Shown piece after piece: positions 58,122-64,000 of a DNA stretch of 64,000 bases. The DNA is from Muricauda sp. MAR_2010_75 (GTDB lineage Bacteria; Bacteroidota; Bacteroidia; Flavobacteriales; Flavobacteriaceae), in NCBI RefSeq assembly GCF_000745185.1, contig NZ_JQNJ01000001.1, forward strand, positions 1,015,501-1,079,500. Direction: 5' to 3'. Made by a program: the position numbers and the translations under genes. Under the pieces are notes generated by a model. That model made no database searches. It saw only the letters and a program-made list of their open reading frames with translations, and was not told the DNA's origin. The stretch's first letter is position 1; each line of letters opens with the position of its first letter.

Positions 58122-60221
58122 TTAGGCTTGGTGCGTAGGCTTCAAAAGGTCATTGACCGTTTTCACCGGGTTAAAAGTAACCAGAGGGACCTCCACAAAA
58201 ATGGTATTCCAAAAGGCCATGGCTCCGTTCCAAAGTCCGGGAAGTTCCAAAGCTTTTAATTCTTTTCCTTCTTGGGTTTTTCCCGTAATAAATCCTTGTT
58301 TTTCATCCACAAAATCCAAGAGGTTGTATTTTTCGCCTTTATGATTGCGAACACCGCAGACCAAATCAACGGGATTGAAGTGGGTTGAGTTTTTTAAAAT
58401 GGCTGCTTGCTCGTCATTGGACATGTCTATCTGTGCGGACTCGATGATCTGTAGTGAAATATTTCCTTCGCCATCCTTAATCCAAAATGGTCCGCCACCG
58501 GGCTCTCCTTCATTTTTGACCATTCCACAAATCCGTATGGGTCTGTTTATCCTGTCCTTCAAAATTGAGAGTTGCTCATCAACGGACAGTTCGTCATAAT
58601 TTTTGGGCATACGCACATTGAGGTCCTTTTCCAAAAATGCCTTGATTTGATCGGCAGTTTCTGGTGAAACATCACCCGCATCCAATTGCTTGGCATAGGC
58701 AAATGCCTTATCCTGAACTTTTTTAAGTACCCCTGCCAACATTTTTTTACTATTGGCCACGGCTTTCAAATTTTTGTCGATGACCACATTGTCAATGTTT
58801 TTGATGAAAATGATATCGGCTTCTTGATCGTTAAGGTTTTCAATAAGAGCTCCGTGACCCCCAGGCCTAAATAAAATGGACCCATCACCATTTTTAAAGG
58901 GTTTGTTGTCCATATCCACGGCTATGGTATCGGTAGATGGTTTCTGATTAGAATAGGAAATATCGAATTCGGTTTTAGTGGACTTCGAAATTTTGGGAGC
59001 CACCTTAGCTTCTTCGGCAGCGAACATATCATCATGCTGTTCCGAAACGGTAAAGTGAAGATTGGCCTTCCCGTCAGTTTTTGCATAGAGGGCAGCTTCC
59101 TTTAAATGCTCCTCAAAAGGAGTGGCGCTTCCGGAATCATACTCATGAAACGGCAATAACCCTTTTGGATAGAAGCCGTAGTTCAAGCCATCTTCCATAA
59201 GCATTTCCTTTACAAAAAGATAAGCTTCCTCATCTTTGTTGGCTGCCTTACCCTTAATTCGTCCCATGATCAAATCATAAAAAGGGAACTTGGGCATTTG
59301 CTCCGTAAACTTTTTGGCATCAGTATCGCCCGTTCGTTCTATATAGGCCGAAAGTGATTCTTTGGAAGGGTCATAAGCGTCCACAAAATTGAACATGGCC
59401 TTGAACATTCGGGATGCTGCTCCAGAGGCAGGAACAAATTTCAATAAATCAAGATTACCGCGGGCATTTTCAAAATATTGGATGAGTTCTTCTTGTTCCT
59501 TTTCTGAAAACCGGAGGATGCCATTGGACACAACGGCGGCCTTTACCAAATCCACAAAAGGGATTCCCTCTTTAAAAGTTTCTATTTGGCGGGCTACTTT
59601 TTCTTTGGAAATGCCTTTGCTTTCCAATTGTTGCAAGTCTTTTGGACTTAAATCGATCATGTTATGAAGGAGTTTATCAATGTGTTTTATTGCTGTTGAA
59701 AGCCGAGATGCTTTATCTCCCTTTAAAATAATAAAATTCCTGTTATATTTTTCTAAAGTTTCCTGGAAATACGCAAACATTCGTTCTCGTTCATCAGGTT
59801 TGTCCCGAAGGTCGTCCGCTTCCCAAGGCGTATCAATATAAGTCAGTAGATATAAGTCATACGAATTCTCTAACGCATACTTCTCCAAAACGGGGTCACA
59901 AGAACCCAGATAATATGCCTCTGAATATACTTTGGTCTCCAAAAGATCCGTATCACAAATAAGAACTTTATCAGCTTTTTTGGCTAATTGGTTTTCCAAT
60001 CGCATTTGTCCATGAGCAATGGGCACTAAATCTTTGGGCTCACAGGTCTTTTGTTCCCTATCCCATTTGTCCTGAAGATATTCCCGCGCATACTCAGCTA
60101 CCCATTCTGTGTTGTAATGATGGGCCAATGCTCTGGCCAGAGTGGTCTTTCCAGTGGATTCAGGCCCAAAAAGGACTATTTTGATGAGGTCTGTAGGGTC
60201 TTGTCCAAGTCTTTCTTCCAT
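58122..60221 (-). CDS. NadR-like P-loop kinase fused to DUF4301
   Basis: A 699-residue protein. Residues 1-185 are a NadR/RNK-like kinase: GPESTGKTT P-loop (about 19-27), VAEYAREYL, and CDTDLLETKVYSE. Residues 188-699 form a DUF4301 domain (VPASGAASRMFKAM, FRPGGHGALIENL), related by motif to nucleotide-sugar-type enzymes. These are usually two genes; an internal ATG at 59658-59660 marks the junction, so the fusion may stem from a small indel. ATG 60219-60221 overlaps pnuC by 46 bases. Kinase context with PnuC and a thiamine-binding protein suggests phosphorylation of imported vitamin. Confidence 0.8.
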   Translation of the reverse strand: MEERLGQDPTDLIKIVLFGPESTGKTTLARALAHHYNTEWVAEYAREYLQDKWDREQKTCEPKDLVPIAHGQMRLENQLAKKADKVLICDTDLLETKVYSEAYYLGSCDPVLEKYALENSYDLYLLTYIDTPWEADDLRDKPDERERMFAYFQETLEKYNRNFIILKGDKASRLSTAIKHIDKLLHNMIDLSPKDLQQLESKGISKEKVARQIETFKEGIPFVDLVKAAVVSNGILRFSEKEQEELIQYFENARGNLDLLKFVPASGAASRMFKAMFNFVDAYDPSKESLSAYIERTGDTDAKKFTEQMPKFPFYDLIMGRIKGKAANKDEEAYLFVKEMLMEDGLNYGFYPKGLLPFHEYDSGSATPFEEHLKEAALYAKTDGKANLHFTVSEQHDDMFAAEEAKVAPKISKSTKTEFDISYSNQKPSTDTIAVDMDNKPFKNGDGSILFRPGGHGALIENLNDQEADIIFIKNIDNVVIDKNLKAVANSKKMLAGVLKKVQDKAFAYAKQLDAGDVSPETADQIKAFLEKDLNVRMPKNYDELSVDEQLSILKDRINRPIRICGMVKNEGEPGGGPFWIKDGEGNISLQIIESAQIDMSNDEQAAILKNSTHFNPVDLVCGVRNHKGEKYNLLDFVDEKQGFITGKTQEGKELKALELPGLWNGAMAFWNTIFVEVPLVTFNPVKTVNDLLKPTHQA

Positions 60222-60817
60222 GCTAAATATCCCTGAATGGCCAGTACGGTGAAGATAAGGTATTGCAATGAAAACATGCCCCATCCCCTATACGCATACA
60301 AAGGCACCGTTATTATATCCCCTATGATCCAAAGGGTCCAGTTTTCCAATTTCTTGTTGGCCATGTACCACATTCCGGTAAAAAAGATTCCCGAAGTAAG
60401 AATGTCAACATAGTTGGTAGCCTTTATTTCTGCACCAAAGGCCTGATACACCCCAAAGGTTATCAATAGGGTGAGTAGGAAAAGACCAAAACCAATCCAT
60501 TTTTCCCTAGTATTGGTCCTTGAAATCTTTACTACAAATTCCCTGTTCTGTTTTCTTCGGGCCCAGTTCCACCATCCATATATACTCATGATGGAAAAGT
60601 AGAAGTTCATCATCATATCCCCCAACAAACGATCCACAAAAAAGATATAGGTGGTAATGGCCGTAGCCACCAGCCCGGTAGGGTAGACCATAATATCCTC
60701 CCGCTTGGCATATACCACACTGGCTATTCCAAAGAAAAAAGCGGTGGCCTCTAAAATGATCAAGGAGAGCTCCCGATCTTCATAAGGTCCAATAAAAAAA
60801 TCAAAAATGGGGTTCAT
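60176..60817 (-). CDS. pnuC: PnuC/PnuT-type vitamin transporter
   Basis: A 213-residue inner-membrane protein with seven hydrophobic segments and the PnuC signature SIYGWWNW (about 75-82) plus YLAWKKD near the end. PnuC carries nicotinamide riboside, and relatives PnuT and PnuX carry thiamine or riboflavin by facilitated diffusion with metabolic trapping by a kinase. It overlaps a thiamine-binding protein gene by 17 bases upstream and a NadR-like kinase by 46 downstream. Both a nicotinamide riboside and a thiamine role are open; I favour thiamine slightly. Confidence 0.88.
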   Translation of the reverse strand: MNPIFDFFIGPYEDRELSLIILEATAFFFGIASVVYAKREDIMVYPTGLVATAITTYIFFVDRLLGDMMMNFYFSIMSIYGWWNWARRKQNREFVVKISRTNTREKWIGFGLFLLTLLITFGVYQAFGAEIKATNYVDILTSGIFFTGMWYMANKKLENWTLWIIGDIITVPLYAYRGWGMFSLQYLIFTVLAIQGYLAWKKDLDKTLQTSSK

Positions 60818-61061
60818 AGTCGCTTCGGTCCGATTTTACCATTTTCATGGTCAACACCACATGTTCCAAATTCTCAAAAGCTTCCTTGATTTCGGTTTGA
60901 AGCAATTCCATGACCTTTTCGTACTCCCCAAACACTTGGGTACTTAACGGATTTTCCAAGACCGTAAGTCCAGAAGCGCGCAATTTTTTGATAAAATCAA
61001 TGATCGGGGGTTCAAAATTATCTTGAAGTGGCGTAAGGGTAAGTTCAACAGAAATTTTCAT
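60801..61061 (-). CDS. Thiamine-binding protein (MTH1187/YkoF-like, DUF77)
   Basis: An 86-residue ferredoxin-like-fold protein of the MTH1187/YkoF family. Recognised from the N-terminal MKISVELTLTPLQ, the TVLENPLSTQVFGEYEKVMELL core and the LTMKMVKS strand. YkoF binds thiamine in Bacillus, and family members occur in thiamine salvage operons. It overlaps the pnuC gene by 17 bases, so both are cotranscribed. A -7 box TAGTTTTG lies at 61085-61092. No riboswitch is seen in its short leader. Confidence 0.85.
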   Translation of the reverse strand: MKISVELTLTPLQDNFEPPIIDFIKKLRASGLTVLENPLSTQVFGEYEKVMELLQTEIKEAFENLEHVVLTMKMVKSDRSDYEPHF

Positions 61062-61084
61062 GGGCTATGCAGAATTTTCAGGGG

Positions 61085-61092
61085 CAAAACTA
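61085..61092 (-). promoter_or_regulatory. -7 promoter box of the thiamine-binding/pnuC/kinase operon
   Basis: The minus strand reads TAGTTTTG, matching TAnnTTTG, 23 bases before the start codon. Confidence 0.5.
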
Positions 61093-61105
61093 CAAAAAGG
61101 AATCG

Positions 61106-61747
61106 TCATCCCCCCATCATTTTTAGGGCATATACGCAGGTGAAGCCTTCAAATTCCAAAAATTCAATCTCATAATGGGATTTCTTGCCCTTGTATAAAA
61201 TTTCGGCCAAAGTTCGGGAATCCTCAAAGGTAAAATCCATTACATTTATATGCCTCAAAAAACTCAATCCCTGCTGCGCATATATTTTGTAGAGCGATTC
61301 CTTGGCTCCCCAAACAATGGTGAGCTTTCTGATGAGCGCATCGGTATTGGCCAAGGTTTTATACTCTTCAATGGGGGTGAATTTATGGGCAATCCGAAGA
61401 ATTTTGCCCCGCTGCATCTCTATATCAATGCCCACTTCATCGGATTCACTCACAATAATCCCCGTAAAATTGTGCGAATGGGTGATGGAAATATGGTTCC
61501 CATCCTTTAGGTGTGGTTTCCCGAAATCGTCATAAAACAAATCTTGGTCCACGTAGCCTGCTTGGGCCATTAAATGCCTGATACTCAAAAAAGCCCTCCG
61601 GTGTGCTTCGGATTTCATGCCATCCATGCGGTTTTGGCAATGCGGGGTCAGCACAATTCCATCTGCTAAATCCTGTTCCGCCTCCTCGACCTTCCAAATG
61701 TAGACAGATGTTGTTGGAGAAACTGTTATGGTTTTGTAAATAGGCAT
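61106..61747 (-). CDS. 4'-phosphopantetheinyl transferase
   Basis: A 213-residue Sfp/EntD-type enzyme that attaches the phosphopantetheine arm to carrier proteins. The conserved motifs are ISITHSHN, VGIDIEMQR (metal site), and WGAKESLYKIY. ATG 61745-61747 was chosen over an upstream TTG. No polyketide or peptide synthetase is in view, so it may serve a distant cluster or fatty acid synthesis. It is divergent from ahcY. Confidence 0.9.
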   Translation of the reverse strand: MPIYKTITVSPTTSVYIWKVEEAEQDLADGIVLTPHCQNRMDGMKSEAHRRAFLSIRHLMAQAGYVDQDLFYDDFGKPHLKDGNHISITHSHNFTGIIVSESDEVGIDIEMQRGKILRIAHKFTPIEEYKTLANTDALIRKLTIVWGAKESLYKIYAQQGLSFLRHINVMDFTFEDSRTLAEILYKGKKSHYEIEFLEFEGFTCVYALKMMGG

Positions 61748-61769
61748 GACCAAAAGTTAAGCGAATTCG

Positions 61770-61777
61770 TATCTTTG
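61770..61777 (+). promoter_or_regulatory. -7 promoter box of ahcY
   Basis: TATCTTTG, a full TAnnTTTG match, 44 bases before the ahcY ATG. No SAH riboswitch pattern was recognised in the leader. Confidence 0.55.
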
Positions 61778-61821
61778 TCGCACTATAAAGCGAAGCTACA
61801 AAAGTAAATTTATATAAAGTT

Positions 61822-63138
61822 ATGAGCACAAAGACAATTCCGTATGTACCTTATAAGGTAAAGGACATTTCCCTGGCACAATGGGGTAGAAAAGAGATTG
61901 AGCTTGCCGAGGCCGAAATGCCCGGACTTATGGCATTGCGGGAAGAATACGGTAAGGAACAGCCCTTAAAGGGAGCGCGAATTGCCGGTTGCCTGCACAT
62001 GACCATACAAACAGCCGTCTTGATAGAGACCTTGGTGGCTCTAGGTGCCGAAGTGACTTGGAGTTCCTGCAACATTTTCTCTACCCAAGACCACGCTGCT
62101 GCCGCCATAGCCGCGGCTGGGATTCCTGTGTATGCTTGGAAGGGCATGAACGAAGAAGAATTCGATTGGTGTATTGAACAAACCTTGTTTTTTGGAGAGG
62201 AAAGACAGCCTTTAAATATGATCTTGGATGATGGGGGAGACCTTACCAACATGGTTTTTGACAAATACCCAGAATTGGCAGCAGGAATCAGAGGGCTCTC
62301 TGAAGAGACCACAACCGGAGTTCACCGTTTGTACGAGCGAATGAAAAAGGGCACATTGCCCATGCCCGCCATCAACGTGAACGACTCTGTGACCAAGTCC
62401 AAGTTCGATAATAAATATGGATGTCGTGAAAGTGCCGTGGATGCCATCCGAAGGGCTACCGATACCATGTTGGCCGGAAAACGAGTTGTGGTTGCCGGAT
62501 ATGGTGATGTTGGAAAAGGAACGGCCGCTTCTTTCCGTGGGGCAGGAGCTATTGTTACTGTCACTGAAATTGACCCTATCTGTGCGCTTCAGGCCTGTAT
62601 GGATGGTTACGAAGTAAAAAAATTGGAGACCGTTATCTCAAATGCCGATGTGGTGATTACTGCTACCGGGAACAAGGATATTATCCGTGAAGAGCATTTC
62701 CGTGCTTTGAAAGACAAGGCCATTGTCTGCAATATTGGACATTTTGACAATGAAATCGATATGGCCTGGTTGAACAAAAACTACGGCAATACCAAAGATG
62801 AAATAAAACCACAAGTGGACAAGTATACCATTGATGGCAAAGATTTGGTGATCTTGGCCGAAGGCCGACTGGTAAATTTGGGCTGTGCCACGGGACACCC
62901 CAGTTTTGTGATGAGCAATTCGTTCACCAACCAAACGCTGGCGCAAATTGAGCTTTGGAACCACAGCGACAAATACGAAAACGAAGTGTACATGCTTCCC
63001 AAGCATTTGGATGAAAAAGTAGCCCAACTGCATTTGGCCCGTTTGGGTGCAGAACTGACCGAGCTTAAGGAAGACCAAGCGGAATACATTGGTGTGGAGG
63101 TAAAAGGCCCCTTTAAGCCGGATTATTACAGGTACTAG
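61822..63138 (+). CDS. ahcY: Adenosylhomocysteinase
   Basis: A 438-residue NAD-dependent enzyme that splits S-adenosylhomocysteine into adenosine and homocysteine. Motifs seen: [14 protein letters not shown] and [15 protein letters not shown] (substrate), the catalytic lysine in [11 protein letters not shown], the NAD motif [19 protein letters not shown], and the C-terminal KPDYYRY. The sequence is complete and typical. A terminator follows. Confidence 0.97.
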   Translation: MSTKTIPYVPYKVKDISLAQWGRKEIELAEAEMPGLMALREEYGKEQPLKGARIAGCLHMTIQTAVLIETLVALGAEVTWSSCNIFSTQDHAAAAIAAAGIPVYAWKGMNEEEFDWCIEQTLFFGEERQPLNMILDDGGDLTNMVFDKYPELAAGIRGLSEETTTGVHRLYERMKKGTLPMPAINVNDSVTKSKFDNKYGCRESAVDAIRRATDTMLAGKRVVVAGYGDVGKGTAASFRGAGAIVTVTEIDPICALQACMDGYEVKKLETVISNADVVITATGNKDIIREEHFRALKDKAIVCNIGHFDNEIDMAWLNKNYGNTKDEIKPQVDKYTIDGKDLVILAEGRLVNLGCATGHPSFVMSNSFTNQTLAQIELWNHSDKYENEVYMLPKHLDEKVAQLHLARLGAELTELKEDQAEYIGVEVKGPFKPDYYRY

Positions 63139-63162
63139 AAGACCAACTCTTTTTTTATAAAG

Positions 63163-63193
63163 AAAAACCCATGGCTAACACCATGGGTTTTTT
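63163..63193. terminator. Terminator between ahcY and the DUF3332 gene
   Basis: AAAAACCCATGG and CCATGGGTTTTTT form a perfect stem of about 12 bp around CTAACA, with A and T runs on both sides, so it can act in both directions. Confidence 0.85.
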
Positions 63194-63208
63194 AGTAGCT
63201 TTTAGGTT

Positions 63209-63787
63209 TTAATCCGCTAAAAGGCTTTCGGAATAATAACAGGTCTTGTTTTCTTGTAGAATGGCCAACCCTTCTTCACGCGTGCTCATTGGGTCTATTT
63301 TAACTTTTTCACCATTGGGCATGTACACAATATAGAATCCTTCCTCAAAAGAAGATAGTTTGATAATTTCTCCATTGGGTCTGATGGCATTCCAAGATTT
63401 TTCATCAGGCTTATAAAATAATTCCAATTTCTTGCCCTTCTTAGGTCCTTCAACCACAGTAACCTGTATGCGGTTTTGTGTGGCCACCATTTTAAAGGTG
63501 TTCCCATCGTGTTCTACCATTTGGGTCTCGGATTCGCCCGGTTTCATGGCAATGGGGTTAGATCCAGACCAAAATTCGATGACGTTGAAAATCAATACGT
63601 CGCCAAGAAAAAACAATCCATAAACAGGAACGATGTTCAATCCCCAAAAAATAAGGTTGTCCAAAAATTTGCTGTCGGTAGCACCTTGGTTCCAATCCTT
63701 AAGGTTGTTGAATGCTTTAAAAGACCCCAAACAACTGGAGAACAAAATTGCTGAGGACAACAACAAGCAAGTGGTGAATTTTTTCAT
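63209..63787 (-). CDS. DUF3332 lipoprotein
   Basis: A 192-residue lipoprotein: signal and lipobox SSC at about residue 19, then the DUF3332-type core with NLKDWNQGATDSKFLDNLIFWGLN and a hydrophobic stretch VYGLFFLGDVLIFNVIEFW, followed by a soluble beta-rich part. The family occurs in Bacteroidota and Vibrionaceae and has no known function. ATG 63785-63787 starts the signal peptide. Confidence 0.82.
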   Translation of the reverse strand: MKKFTTCLLLSSAILFSSCLGSFKAFNNLKDWNQGATDSKFLDNLIFWGLNIVPVYGLFFLGDVLIFNVIEFWSGSNPIAMKPGESETQMVEHDGNTFKMVATQNRIQVTVVEGPKKGKKLELFYKPDEKSWNAIRPNGEIIKLSSFEEGFYIVYMPNGEKVKIDPMSTREEGLAILQENKTCYYSESLLAD

Positions 63788-63945
63788 GATATTAAGATTT
63801 ATAGTTAATGTTCTTAAAGCTACGAAAAGCATTTAATATTTAATGAATTAGGTCACATCCCTTTTTTGGCGAAAAATTCAAACTAGTTTCCATACAAATG
63901 ATTACATTGTTTTTCAAATCAAGTTTGAAACAAACAGTAGGGAAA

Positions 63946-64000
63946 ATGTCCAAAGATTGGTATGAAATTGAAAATGTGGAAACGGTAGATTCGCCTTCCA
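63946..64000 (+). CDS. Start of a probable D-threonine aldolase-like PLP enzyme (partial)
   Basis: Only 18 codons are in the window: ATG at 63946 followed by SKDWYEIENVETVDSPS. The WYxI-N-x(3-4)-DSP pattern is the usual N-terminus of D-threonine aldolase / D-serine dehydratase-like fold-III PLP enzymes. The assignment rests on this short stretch. Confidence 0.55.
   Translation, partial: MSKDWYEIENVETVDSPS

Noticed and set aside
63946..64000. Confident naming of the gene at the right edge
   Set aside because: Only 18 codons are visible; it is listed as a tentative PLP enzyme without a gene symbol.

Overview
The window is a chromosomal segment of a flavobacterium (Bacteroidota, Flavobacteriaceae; the proteins feel close to the Muricauda/Flagellimonas group, but that is an impression). 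Evidence: many protein families largely confined to this phylum (DUF3098, DUF3127, DUF4271, DUF4296, DUF4301), free-standing type IX secretion C-terminal domains, TonB-dependent receptors with a CarboxypepD_reg-like N-terminus, start sites without strong Shine-Dalgarno sequences, and many promoter -7 boxes of the Bacteroidota form TAnnTTTG. No rRNA, tRNA, insertion sequence, prophage or CRISPR array was seen. Most of the window is core genome.

Layout. 1-7050: end of an ABC transporter, then a minus-strand Fe-S group (Mrp ATPase, Nfu, ferredoxin-NADP reductase, a four-helix-bundle gene bounded by an inverted repeat, 2Fe-2S ferredoxin), a lipoprotein amidase, an alkyltransferase-like DNA repair protein, a LysE-type exporter and trmB. 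7135-16940: glycosyltransferase, a PhoB/PhoR-like two-component pair divergent from a TonB receptor and a lipoprotein built from three 308-residue repeats, with 11-bp-spaced TTAACA-like repeats between them, then two minimal T9SS-tail proteins. 17006-26038: LuxE-like protein, tyrS, an SDR enzyme, the DPM-like glycosyltransferase/pyrC/DUF4296 operon, and the GT39/DUF4271/hemD operon. 26094-34097: pckA, DUF423, saccharopine dehydrogenase-like, Lrp/AsnC, ferritin, DinB/HxlR, metallopeptidase, alanine dehydrogenase. 34386-41053: leuS with an AT-rich block before KMSKS, then ftsX/DUF3098/uppP/truB/TonB-like gene. 41036-50581: assorted housekeeping genes (tag, aat, SCFA transporter, a histidine kinase, HIT, greA, aldo/keto reductase, Gfo/Idh/MocA).

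50692-61061 is the most interesting stretch. A TPP riboswitch precedes a TonB-dependent receptor, and 8 kb away a thiamine-binding (MTH1187/YkoF-like) protein, a PnuC/PnuT-type transporter and a NadR-like P-loop kinase fused to DUF4301 form an operon; together they suggest thiamine or related vitamin salvage. Between them lies a phosphorelay: a hybrid histidine kinase (HisKA, HATPase, REC, Hpt) convergent with an NtrC-type sigma-54 activator. Just upstream of the activator is a secreted PepSY-like protein with a near-consensus -24/-12 promoter and an inverted repeat at enhancer distance, followed by an unlisted 44-residue membrane protein and a perfect 23-bp dyad in an otherwise gene-free region. 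61106-64000: phosphopantetheinyl transferase, ahcY, a DUF3332 lipoprotein and the beginning of a probable D-threonine-aldolase-like enzyme.

Genes are tightly packed; many convergent pairs overlap at their 3' ends, and several promoters sit so close to the start codon that leaderless mRNAs are likely. Starts were moved inward in many genes where a promoter or the family N-terminus supported it.
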